17,030 bases of DNA from Treponema sp. GTDB taxonomy: Bacteria > Spirochaetota > Spirochaetia > Treponematales > Treponemataceae. Shown one piece after another: positions 8,601-15,642 of the stretch; position 1 is the first letter of the stretch, and every line of letters begins with the position of its first letter. The stretch covers positions 1 through 17,030 of the forward strand of contig JAEDCN010000039.1 of NCBI GenBank assembly GCA_016294105.1, given 5' to 3'. A program made the position numbers and the translations under genes. The notes under the pieces were generated by a model that saw only the letters and a list, made by a program, of their open reading frames with translations, was not told the DNA's origin and ran no database searches.

Positions 8601-9710
8601 CTGGGAAAGACTGTGGACGAGCCAGTGCTTTCTGCAGATTTGCCTGGAATTGGTCTTGTTGCTGTGAAACTTGAGGAATTGGAGACTGCTTGGGAAGGAA
8701 CCTTGGCAAAGGTATTCCCACCTGTTTCTGGTGTTCAGCAGCAGCCACTGCCTGGCTTTGCTACCGGCATCCACGAAAGTCTCCAGCAGGCTCGCGAAAA
8801 TGGTATTGGAGCAGTGGCGGCAGAACCTGCAGTTTCTGTTACCATTCTCAAGGGAGCAAAGCCACGAATCTTGTTGCCCGTGTTCCCTGGAACAAACTGC
8901 GAATTCGACATGAAGCGTGCCTTCCAGCTGGCTGGTGGTGAGGTAAAGATTCTTGTATTTAGAAACAATACTCCCGTCGCCTTGGCTGAGTCCTTGAAGG
9001 AGCTGGCTACAGAAATTAGTCAGGCTCAGATTCTTGCCTTCTCTGGTGGATTCTCCGCTGGTGATGAGCCAGACGGTTCCGGTAAGTTTATCGCAAATGT
9101 TATCCGTGAGCCAGGAATCAGCAATCAGGTGATGGAGCTGCTGAAAAACCGTGACGGACTTGTGCTTGGTATTTGTAACGGCTTCCAGGCCCTTATCAAA
9201 ACTGGTCTGGTACCCTACGGAGAGATTTTGGAACCAGTACAGAGTATGCCTACCTTGACCTACAACACCATTGGTCGCCATATTTCTCGGTTCACCAGAA
9301 CTCGCTTGGTATCAGCCCTGTCTCCTTGGGCTTCTCATCCTTCTGTTGTGGAGGATGTTGTCCATTGGGTACCTATTTCCCACGGAGAGGGTCGTATTAT
9401 CATCAGCGAGGAACTGGCTCGTGATTTGTTCCGCAAGGGACAGGTCTTTACCCAGTATGTTGATGCCAGTGGTGCTGTGGCTGCCAGCGAGCCTGACAAT
9501 CCCAACGGTTCTACCTACGCCATCGAAGGCTTAACCAGCCCTGACGGACGAGTTTTGGGTAAGATGGGACACAGCGAGCGAACTATGGGCCCCGACTTGC
9601 AGAAGGGAAATCCCTTCTTGATGGGTAATGTGACTGGCAACGGTGGCATTGGCAAGAAGCAAAGTTCTTGTCAAAATATTTTTGCCGCAGGTGTATCATA
9701 TTTCCTGTAA
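5643..9710 (+). CDS. purL: Phosphoribosylformylglycinamidine synthase, single-chain PurL
   Basis: Catalyses the ATP- and glutamine-dependent conversion of FGAR to FGAM, step four of de novo purine synthesis, in the cytoplasm. The chain of 1355 aa is full length for the large fused form. Order: PurS-like N-terminal domain (about 1-150), linker with DHCRHTTF (from residue 227), first AIRS-type synthetase half with NETHNHP (337-343) and GGTGRDGIGG (464-473), second half with GGKDSM (828-833), and a C-terminal class I glutamine amidotransferase (from about 1074) with nucleophile Cys1178 in GICNGF and His1310/Glu1312 in HSER. No key residue is missing. An in-frame TTG at 5562, preceded by AAGGAG, would add 27 residues, but that stretch lies in the hairpin loop and arm and does not resemble PurL. 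The family begins near MFRIYVERKPGF, so ATG 5643 is chosen although it has no ribosome binding site. No other pur gene is adjacent. Confidence 0.96.
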   Translation: MFRIYVERKPGFQNEAERIRSELTGFLGISGVVSVRYLNRYDIDHLEQDVVQLAATRIFSEPQSDFFILGHLDLQAGDQVIVWEYLPGQYDQRSDSAQQCLSLLQAGLENASAEPAQVRCAKLVILRGEISLDDMEKIKNYLINPVDSRLASQELPESLAMSISEPVAIPEVKDFIDMDAAALEEFYKATGLAMDMADLTFLQSYFRKEGRNPTETEIRVLDTYWSDHCRHTTFNTVLESVSIEEGPFAQRFQKSWENYKDMRLEMYSDATNCGVIRSDKPVTLMDMAVIGAKYLKKHGKLDDIELSAEINACSIYIDVDYTHPEPRTERWLLMFKNETHNHPTEIEPFGGAATCIGGAIRDPLSGRSWVYQSLRVTGAADPTVPVERTRAGKLPQMKLTREAAAGFSSYGNQIGLATGQVAEIYHPGFEAKRMELGAVIAAAPADMVMREEPECGDVVVLVGGGTGRDGIGGATGSSKVHTVESVVEAAAEVQKGNAVEERKIQRLFRNPEVSRMIRRCNDFGAGGVAVAVGELAPGLDINLDAVPKKYEGLNGTELAISESQERMALVVREGDVEALMAAAAAENLNAAVIARVTDTNRLVMKWRGQTIVDIDRNFLDTAGATRTAAARIQSPCAEESPLTRPLAVVADSFTHAADTESESKKELEHTGSFVKTARSWLVHAVERSWKNLMADLACCSQRGLSERFDGSIGAGTVLFPLGGQFQSTPEAGMAARIPVLNGETSTVSLMSYGYDPRVAQWSPWHGGQVAVLSSLAKIAALGGNPATCRLSFQEYFERTIDEISWGKPAAALLGALEAQKVCGTAAIGGKDSMSGSFQELKVPPTLVSFAVATENQQKVRGGSFVAAGHKVYLISVPYGESLDPNFEIFNKNAQALYQLSDKVAAAYPVGAGGVAEAVTKMAFGNKIGLSMKGAIPLAAGVTEKALPAEAAALFVPAYGSIIVELKEDLSAADFVAAGFVENTVHELGKTVDEPVLSADLPGIGLVAVKLEELETAWEGTLAKVFPPVSGVQQQPLPGFATGIHESLQQARENGIGAVAAEPAVSVTILKGAKPRILLPVFPGTNCEFDMKRAFQLAGGEVKILVFRNNTPVALAESLKELATEISQAQILAFSGGFSAGDEPDGSGKFIANVIREPGISNQVMELLKNRDGLVLGICNGFQALIKTGLVPYGEILEPVQSMPTLTYNTIGRHISRFTRTRLVSALSPWASHPSVVEDVVHWVPISHGEGRIIISEELARDLFRKGQVFTQYVDASGAVAASEPDNPNGSTYAIEGLTSPDGRVLGKMGHSERTMGPDLQKGNPFLMGNVTGNGGIGKKQSSCQNIFAAGVSYFL

Positions 9711-9729
9711 AAATTTTATATTTAATTAT

Positions 9730-9751
9730 GAAGCCCCAAGAAAGGGGCTTC
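9730..9751 (+). terminator. Intercistronic hairpin between purL and the next gene
   Basis: GAAGCCCC (9730-9737) pairs perfectly with GGGGCTTC (9744-9751) around AAGAAA. No T run follows; instead the AGGAG ribosome binding site of the next gene starts 3 nt later. It could be a leaky terminator or an mRNA processing/stability hairpin. No convincing separate promoter is seen in 9711-9764, so the downstream operon may be read through from purL. Confidence 0.5.
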
Positions 9752-9764
9752 CTAGGAGTTTGAA

Positions 9765-10763
9765 ATGAAAAGATTTTTGTCTGGAGTTGCTGCTTGTTTG
9801 GCCGTGCTTCTTGTTTTCGCTGGTTGTGCCAGTGCCCCTACTGGTTGGGTTTCAGATTACGAAGAAGGTCAGCAGTTGGCTTCCAAAGAAGGAAAGGATT
9901 TGTTCCTGTTCTTCAGTAGTGAGGATACTGATGGGGTAAGCACCCAGCTTCGCACCTCTATCTTTGATACCGAGTCCTTTATCAAGACTGCTGGCAAGGA
10001 CTATGTGCTTGTTCACTTGGATTTCTCCGAGTCTCGGCTCATGTCTGTGCAGGTTGGTGAGGATGCCACTGATGAGCAGAAGCAGGCTGCAGAAGCTGCC
10101 ATGCCCCAGTTGGAAAAGGATATTGGTACAGCCATGAACTTTTCCGTTACTGAAGGTGGAATGCCTGCAATGATTTTGGCCACCGCTCAGGGCTACGTAT
10201 ACGGTGTTGTTGCCTATGACGCCACCGTTACCACACCTAAGCAATTCATGGCTGTAATCAATGAGAACAACGAGAATCGTGACAAGATTAAGGCTTTGGT
10301 AAAGGCCATTGATTCCAGCAGCGGTGTAAAGAAGTTGAATGCCATCGATGATCTGTACGAGGCCACTGAACCCACCTATAGCTACCTGTTGTCTGACTTC
10401 TATGCCATGGCTCCAGAGCTTGACCCTAACAACGAAAGTGGCAAGCGGGGAAAGTATTCCATTTTGAATGCCTATTCTGTAGCAACAGAGGCCCTCTATG
10501 TTGGTGATGCCCATGGTGCCATTTCTGCCATGTTGGCTCCCATTGACGAAGGCTTCTGTAGCCCTGTGGAGCAGCAGGAACTGTACTATCAATCTGCATA
10601 TTTTGCCTCACTTATTGGTGACGCTGAAAACATGATGAATTATTTGTCTGCAGCACTGGCCTGTGCTCCAGACAGCGAGATGGCTGATTCTATCCAGATG
10701 ACCATTGATGCTTATACTATGGTAAATGAGAGTGCGGGTCTCTCCGCAGAGGGTATGGAATAG
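9765..10763 (+). CDS. Lipoprotein with degenerate thioredoxin-like domain (no CxxC)
   Basis: Envelope lipoprotein of 332 aa. The signal peptide ends in a clean lipobox, LVFAGC, with Cys21 lipidated. Residues about 27-165 look like a thioredoxin_7-type fold: an initial WVSDYEEGQQLASKEGKDLFLFF segment resembles the start of such domains, and GGMPA (131-135) sits where the cis-proline loop belongs. At the position of the active-site CxxC the protein has D56-G-V-S59, so it cannot act as a disulfide oxidoreductase. The C-terminal part (about 170-325) is helical and may contain TPR-like pairs (around 275-315), suggesting a binding or scaffold role; this is inference. ATG is preceded by AGGAG (9754-9758). 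The stop TAG shares its last base with the GTG start of the following CorC gene, indicating translational coupling. I do not recognise a named family for the whole protein. Confidence 0.82.
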   Translation: MKRFLSGVAACLAVLLVFAGCASAPTGWVSDYEEGQQLASKEGKDLFLFFSSEDTDGVSTQLRTSIFDTESFIKTAGKDYVLVHLDFSESRLMSVQVGEDATDEQKQAAEAAMPQLEKDIGTAMNFSVTEGGMPAMILATAQGYVYGVVAYDATVTTPKQFMAVINENNENRDKIKALVKAIDSSSGVKKLNAIDDLYEATEPTYSYLLSDFYAMAPELDPNNESGKRGKYSILNAYSVATEALYVGDAHGAISAMLAPIDEGFCSPVEQQELYYQSAYFASLIGDAENMMNYLSAALACAPDSEMADSIQMTIDAYTMVNESAGLSAEGME

Positions 10764-12076
10764 TGGATTCTGATTCCATTCCGTCGGAACCTCCTTCGGC
10801 TCTTGTTCAACAGGGACTTATAGCCGAAGGCCTTGTGGGGCTGCTACTGTTGGTAGTAGCCCTTATTGTGCTTTCCATGATTTTCTCCTCATCGGAAAGT
10901 GCATTTCTTTCAATCAATAAATTACGTATCCGTTTTCTCCGTTCAAAGAAAAACAAGGGAGCCATTCGTGTAGGCAAGCTGCTAGATCAAAGGGAAGGCC
11001 TTTTGAACACGATTTTGGTGGGCAACAATATTGTCAACATTGCCATTACTGCCCTGCTTACTTCTCTGGCTCTGAAGCTCTTTGGTTCCTCTGGTGTGGG
11101 TGTTGCTACGGTGGTGTCCACTGTGGTACTGTTGATTTTTGGTGAAATTACCCCAAAAACCATCGGAAGTCGCCACCCAGAGCCAGTTGCCTTTTTGTTT
11201 TCTGGCCTCATTACCTTTTGTATGAAGCTTTTTTCTCCACTGGTATTCATTTTTTCTGGGATTTCTCGTGGGGTGGCTCAACTTTTGGGAATAAAGACGG
11301 CTCACAAGTCGGTTTCCTTTACAGAGGATGAAATCAAGAACTTCATCGATGTGGGAGAGGAAGAAGGGGTGCTGGAACAAAGCGAAAAGAAAATGATGCA
11401 TCGGGTTTTTCGCTTTACAGACTTGGCTGCCAAGGACATTATGGTGCCCAGAACTCGCATTGTGGCCATAAACCTTACTGCCAGCTATCAATCCATCATC
11501 GAGCTGGCTCAGCGTTCACGGCTTTCTCGTTTTCCTGTGTATCGCCAAAACATTGATGACATTGTGGGAATTCTATACGTAAAGGATATGATGTTCTATC
11601 AAGGAAAGGGTGAAAATTTCTTTGTGCAGGACATTATGCGTCCACCCTTGTACATTGTAGGCTCTAAAAAAATGTCCTCCGTTCAGCAGATGCTGCGAGA
11701 AAATCACCAGAGCTTGGCAGTGGTAATTGATGAATATTCTGGAACAGATGGAATCCTTACCACCGAGGATATTTCTCGTGAAATTTTCGGTACTGTGGGA
11801 GATGAATTCTACAAGGCTCGGTTGCCCCAAACCGTGGAGCTCGCTCAGGGGGAAGCCTTGGTGGACGGAGCTATTCGATTGTCCGAGGTGTCTGAAAAAT
11901 ACGGCTGCTCCTTTCACTCAGAATTCTACGAAACTCTGGCTGGTTATCTCAGCGAAAAGCTGGACAAGGTGCCGGAAACTGGCGATGTGTATCAGGAGCA
12001 GGGGTTGATTTTTACCGTGAAGGAAGCTGGAACCACTCGAATCAGAACCATTCATATAAAAAGAGAGGCTCCATGA
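10763..12076 (+). CDS. CNNM/CorC-HlyC family transporter-like protein, paralogue 1
   Basis: Inner-membrane protein of 437 aa in the family often labelled hemolysin or magnesium/cobalt efflux protein CorC. Order: DUF21/CNNM membrane domain (about 20-205) with SSSESA (42-47), VGNNIVN (86-92) and FGEITPKT (126-133); CBS pair (about 224-283 and 290-345) with the usual IMVPRTRI (226-233), RFPVY and VVIDEYSGTDGILT; C-terminal CorC_HlyC domain (about 355-433). CBS domains in this family bind adenine nucleotides, and members export or sense Mg2+; the ion here is not shown by sequence. GTG start overlaps the upstream stop by one base. The next in-frame Met (39) would cut the first TM, so GTG is kept. 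The gene ends in ATGA, overlapping its paralogue by 4 nt. Same operon as the thioredoxin-like lipoprotein. Confidence 0.92.
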   Translation: MDSDSIPSEPPSALVQQGLIAEGLVGLLLLVVALIVLSMIFSSSESAFLSINKLRIRFLRSKKNKGAIRVGKLLDQREGLLNTILVGNNIVNIAITALLTSLALKLFGSSGVGVATVVSTVVLLIFGEITPKTIGSRHPEPVAFLFSGLITFCMKLFSPLVFIFSGISRGVAQLLGIKTAHKSVSFTEDEIKNFIDVGEEEGVLEQSEKKMMHRVFRFTDLAAKDIMVPRTRIVAINLTASYQSIIELAQRSRLSRFPVYRQNIDDIVGILYVKDMMFYQGKGENFFVQDIMRPPLYIVGSKKMSSVQQMLRENHQSLAVVIDEYSGTDGILTTEDISREIFGTVGDEFYKARLPQTVELAQGEALVDGAIRLSEVSEKYGCSFHSEFYETLAGYLSEKLDKVPETGDVYQEQGLIFTVKEAGTTRIRTIHIKREAP

Positions 12077-13341
12077 CGATTATTGTTACTACAATTTTAT
12101 TAGCAGCTTTAGTGGCAGCCTCTGCATTTTTTTCTTCCTCGGAAACAGCGCTACTTTCCCTTTCCAAGGTGCAGCTGCGACAAATGGTTAAGGAAAAGAT
12201 GGTGGGAGCACGACGAGTGGCTACCTTAAAGTCGGATATTGATGGACTTTTAACTACCATCTTGATTGGAAACAACTTTGTAAACAATCTAGCATCTTCT
12301 ACTGCCACTGCCTTGGCGGTGTCCCTCTTTGGACAGGGGGGAGTGGGAGCTGCCACTGTGGTCATGACCGTCATCATCATCCTGTTTGGTGAAGTACTGC
12401 CTAAAACCATGGCAACCGTACATCCCCAGTCCATGGCCTGTCGTGCCTCCTTGCCCTTGCTGGTGCTCCAAAAAATTATGTTTCCCTTGGTGTGGCTTTT
12501 TTCCTGCCTAACTCGTGGTGTGGGAGCCATCGTGGATAAAATCTGGAAGTCGGATACTCCTTTGGTAACGGAGGATGAGCTAAAAACCCTCATTGCCCTG
12601 GGAAATGCAGAAGGCACCCTGGAAAAAGATGAAAAGGACATGCTGTACAAAATCTTTGAGTTTACGGACTTGAAGGTACGAGATATAACCCGTCATCGCT
12701 CCTTTGTTCAGGGAATTCCCAGCGATGCCAGCTATAAAGAAGCAGCGGCAATCTTTAACAAGTGCGGCTATTCTCGGATTCCTGTGTACGATGCGGTACA
12801 GGGACATGAGGGCAACAAGGACGAGTACGTGGGCTTGCTCCACTACAAGACACTGCTGTTTTATCAGGGAAATCGGGAGGAAAAGGATTTTGCCCGCCGC
12901 TTTATGACAAAGCTTTTGTTTGTGCCAGAAACAAAGTCCGCCGTTTCTCTTTTGCACACCTTTAAAACAGACAGAACAAGCTTTGCTGCGGTGGTGGACG
13001 AGCACGGAACCATTAGCGGTGTCGTTTCCCTTGATGATATTCTGAATGCGGTAATGGGACGCATGACTGACGAATACAGCCGTGAGGTAGCCCCTGAAAA
13101 AAGAATCCGCATTCTGTCTGCCACAGATTTTTTGTTGCCAGGAGACTTAAAGCTGGCGGATGTAAACGAGATTTTTAGCCTCCATTGCGAGTCGGAGGAA
13201 TTCGATACTCTGGGAGGGTGGCTTTTGGAGCAGTTTGGCTATTTGCCCTCCACGGGAGAAGTGTTTCGGGATGGAAGCCGAGTCTTTGTGGTGGAAGATC
13301 AGGCCCAACGGCGAATCAAAACGGTGCGGATGAAAATTTAG
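12073..13341 (+). CDS. CNNM/CorC-HlyC family transporter-like protein, paralogue 2
   Basis: Second family member of 422 aa with the same architecture: DUF21/CNNM domain with SSSETA (21-26), IGNNFVN (65-71) and FGEVLPKT (105-112); CBS pair (about 204-266 and 274-333) with SRIPVY and VVDEHGTISGVV; CorC_HlyC domain (about 345-421). The start of CBS1 differs from paralogue 1: the usual (V/I)MxPR is replaced by ITRHR (205-209), and there is an insert HEGNKDEY before VGLL. This suggests altered nucleotide binding and division of labour, perhaps a hetero-oligomer. ATG 12073 has GAGAGG (12063-12068) 4 nt upstream and lies in the ATGA overlap with paralogue 1, so the two are translated together. Its TAG overlaps the stop codon of the convergent HAD gene, leaving no room for a terminator. 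Confidence 0.92.
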   Translation: MTIIVTTILLAALVAASAFFSSSETALLSLSKVQLRQMVKEKMVGARRVATLKSDIDGLLTTILIGNNFVNNLASSTATALAVSLFGQGGVGAATVVMTVIIILFGEVLPKTMATVHPQSMACRASLPLLVLQKIMFPLVWLFSCLTRGVGAIVDKIWKSDTPLVTEDELKTLIALGNAEGTLEKDEKDMLYKIFEFTDLKVRDITRHRSFVQGIPSDASYKEAAAIFNKCGYSRIPVYDAVQGHEGNKDEYVGLLHYKTLLFYQGNREEKDFARRFMTKLLFVPETKSAVSLLHTFKTDRTSFAAVVDEHGTISGVVSLDDILNAVMGRMTDEYSREVAPEKRIRILSATDFLLPGDLKLADVNEIFSLHCESEEFDTLGGWLLEQFGYLPSTGEVFRDGSRVFVVEDQAQRRIKTVRMKI

Positions 13342-14030
13342 GTGTAATCTTGGGATGTAAGCTGTTCCAGCACCTGGGGCACTTGGTACACAGAAGGAAT
13401 GACTAGCTGGGGTAATCGCTCTGGTGAAGAAAGATTATCCAGGGGATGCTTGTGACCAGCCTGATCTGGCTGCTGCACCAGCACCGCCTGTCCTCCTAGG
13501 GCTTGGTAGCCGTCGGTATATTTTTTGTGGTCATCAAAAAAGACGGTTTGTTCAACGGTAAAGCCTGCTGTGGAAAGGGCCTTGTGGTAGGCTTCTGGGT
13601 AGGGCTTTCCTTTAAATCCGTTACTTTGGATATCGTGGATACTGGTGAATAGGTCTGCAACGTTGAGGAATTCCAGAACCCGCTGGGCGTGGCATAGGGG
13701 AGCATTGGTCAAAATGGTCATGGGAAGCTCCAGTGATTGGAGTAAGGGGCGTAAATTGGGGTCAGGATTTAGCTCCTCTATTTCCTCTGGTGGATGGACT
13801 GCATTAAAATAAGCTCCAATGTCTGTAAGTCCATGCTCTGTTTTAAGCCATTCCAATGTGGTGCCGTAAAAGGGAAGCCGCTGAATTCGTCGTTCTGTAG
13901 CCTGCTGAAAATCCAGTCCTAAAAAATCTGCCACAAAGCCAATCATTCTGCGGGTAATGCCTTGGTCCATGGCGGCGGTGGAAGGGTAGAGGGTATTGTC
14001 TAGGTCAAAAAGCAAGTGCTTGATATTCAT
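13338..14030 (-). CDS. HAD-superfamily hydrolase, pyrimidine 5'-nucleotidase-like
   Basis: Cytoplasmic phosphatase of 230 aa. All HAD motifs are visible: Asp9 and Asp11 in FDLDNTLYP (motif I), Thr108 in ILTNAP (motif II), Lys142 in KGKPYPEAY (motif III) and Asp166/Asp167 in VFFDDHKK (motif IV). The stretches DNTLYP, ITRRMIGFV and YGTTLEWL match the pyrimidine 5'-nucleotidase-like (SDT1/TIGR01993) subfamily, so dephosphorylation of nucleoside monophosphates or related small substrates is likely but not proven. The cap is inserted between motifs I and II. It follows rpoN on the same strand by 43 nt and probably shares its transcript. A TATAAT on the minus strand (14063-14068) has no good -35. 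The ribosome binding site is weak (AAGGA 11 nt upstream). It is convergent with, and overlaps by 4 nt, CorC paralogue 2. Confidence 0.88.
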   Translation of the reverse strand: MNIKHLLFDLDNTLYPSTAAMDQGITRRMIGFVADFLGLDFQQATERRIQRLPFYGTTLEWLKTEHGLTDIGAYFNAVHPPEEIEELNPDPNLRPLLQSLELPMTILTNAPLCHAQRVLEFLNVADLFTSIHDIQSNGFKGKPYPEAYHKALSTAGFTVEQTVFFDDHKKYTDGYQALGGQAVLVQQPDQAGHKHPLDNLSSPERLPQLVIPSVYQVPQVLEQLTSQDYT

Positions 14031-14073
14031 GGGCTTAGTTTTCCTTACTAAAATCTATTGCAATTATATGTTA

Positions 14074-15585
14074 TTATCGGTCAAAAGAGGAGTCTATGTT
14101 GAGCTCCTTTCGGTATTTTGCCACAGTTCTTCGAGCAATTTTTACTCCCCGCTGGGTCAAAAGGTCTGCTAGCTTTTGGTCAGACAATGATTTTCCACCG
14201 CCAGCGTGTTCTTCCAGTATTTCCTTCAGCATAACCTTGATGGCTTCCTTGGAAAGCTCCGATTGATTTGAATCCACCTGATTTGAAAAAAAATACTTGA
14301 TTTCAAAGATTCCCCATGGGCATCGTAGGTATTTTCCATTGGCCAACCGAGAAATGGTAGTTTCGTGGACTTTTATTTTTTCTGCCATGTCCTTCATCTT
14401 CAAGGGGCGAAGGGCTCGTGGGCCTGCCAGAAAAAAATCTCGTTGCAATTCCACCAAGGCTGCAGCTGCTTTTTTTAGGGTATCTTCCCGAAACTCCAGA
14501 GATTGCAGCACCTCTTGGGCTGACTTCAGGGAGGTTTTCACGAATCGTTGAGTTTCCTTGGAAAGTTTTTCTCCCTGCTCCTTCAACTGGGTAAAGCTCG
14601 GAGAAAGGATCACTTCTGGAAGCAGCCTGTGGTTCATTGTTACCTTTAAGCCCGTTTCTTCAGCATCTTGGTAAGGCTCCACCGTGATTTCTGGATAAAT
14701 ATAGCTGCCTTGTACTGGAGAAAATTGTCGGGCCGGCAGGGGATCAAGGCTTTTGATAAAGTTGATGGCTGCTTCCACCGTGGTTTCGGTGATTTTTGCA
14801 GGAAGCGGGTGGTTTTGGGGTTTGCAAGTCCAGCCCTTGGTGGATTCCGGTGGCTCCAAAGTTGCAGAGTCAGCTTCCTGAATCTCCTTCAGTTTTTTTA
14901 CAATTATCGGTATCCGTAGCTTTTCTAGCACAGAAAGATTGCCTGCCAAAAGAAAGAGAGCTATTGCGGTGGCATCCTTTCCTAGTTTGGTCTGATCTTC
15001 TTCACTTTCAGCTTCACAGCGGATCAGAGCCTGCACATATAAGGCTTCCTGTGAGCAGCTGGTACCACAGCCTGTTGGCTCTAGACTTTGGATTTCTGAC
15101 AGCACCTGCTCTAGTAATTCTGGGGTTTCCTGGGGATTGTTTTCATCAAGCAGGGAAATGGGTGCCACTTGGGTAAAGCCACGGAAATCCAAGGTGGAAA
15201 TAAGCCGTTCTGCCAAACCAAGCTTGGAGGTGTGGCTGGTACAAAGCTGGTATTGCTGCCACAGGTGGTGCTGAATGCCCATAGTGTTATCTGGCTGACT
15301 TTCCAAAAACTGCTGGAAATGAGTGGCAGCATCTGGTGTCTCCTTGGAAAAGGCAAACTCCTCACGATTACGTTTTTTTTTCTGTTGGCGGACTTTATCA
15401 ATATCTAGCTGGGCATCACGGACAATTTCCAAGGCTGGATTTTTCTGAACCTCTTCGTAGAGGCTGGCAGCAAGATCTAAGTGATTCATCATGAGAAAAT
15501 TCACTGATTGAAGCATCTGGGGAGAAAGATGCATTTGCTGAGTCAACTGCTGATTTTGTGAAAAATCCATGGTAAATCCGCCCAT
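14074..15585 (-). CDS. rpoN: RNA polymerase sigma-54 factor
   Basis: Alternative sigma factor that recognises -24/-12 promoters and needs an AAA+ activator to open them. Using ATG 15585 the protein has 503 aa, near the family's usual length. The N-terminal activator-interacting region is Gln/Leu-rich (QQMHLSPQMLQSVNFL, then NPALEIV). A core-binding region follows (about 95-310), then the DNA-binding domain with HETTISRLANGKYLRCPWGIFEIKYFF in two halves and the RpoN box ARRTVAKYRK (484-493). The open frame extends to 15750 but those extra 55 residues do not resemble sigma-54 and would overlap the divergent gene. ATG 15585 has GGAGG 4 nt upstream; Met at 15570 is the alternative. The usual rpoN neighbours (lptB, hpf, PTS genes) are not in view; here a HAD phosphatase lies downstream. 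Confidence 0.95.
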   Translation of the reverse strand: MGGFTMDFSQNQQLTQQMHLSPQMLQSVNFLMMNHLDLAASLYEEVQKNPALEIVRDAQLDIDKVRQQKKKRNREEFAFSKETPDAATHFQQFLESQPDNTMGIQHHLWQQYQLCTSHTSKLGLAERLISTLDFRGFTQVAPISLLDENNPQETPELLEQVLSEIQSLEPTGCGTSCSQEALYVQALIRCEAESEEDQTKLGKDATAIALFLLAGNLSVLEKLRIPIIVKKLKEIQEADSATLEPPESTKGWTCKPQNHPLPAKITETTVEAAINFIKSLDPLPARQFSPVQGSYIYPEITVEPYQDAEETGLKVTMNHRLLPEVILSPSFTQLKEQGEKLSKETQRFVKTSLKSAQEVLQSLEFREDTLKKAAAALVELQRDFFLAGPRALRPLKMKDMAEKIKVHETTISRLANGKYLRCPWGIFEIKYFFSNQVDSNQSELSKEAIKVMLKEILEEHAGGGKSLSDQKLADLLTQRGVKIARRTVAKYRKELNIDSSFDR

Positions 15586-15630
15586 AAAACCTCCGCAACG
15601 GTTATAGTAGCACAAAAAATACCTTTTCGG

Positions 15631-15636
15631 TATACT
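15631..15636 (+). promoter_or_regulatory. -10 box of the DUF1015 gene, 6 nt before its ATG
   Basis: TATACT lies 6 nt before the ATG at 15643, the same spacing as at purL, and no Shine-Dalgarno is present between them, so a leaderless transcript is predicted. The -35 region is poor (no better than 3 of 6 matches at spacings of 16-18). The box overlaps a small inverted repeat ATACC/GGTAT (15619-15623 with 15629-15633). Confidence 0.45.
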
Positions 15637-15642
15637 CGACCT

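Noticed and set aside
8340..9281. 313-codon minus-strand open frame inside purL
   Set aside because: Antisense shadow of PurL, with no SD or family resemblance.
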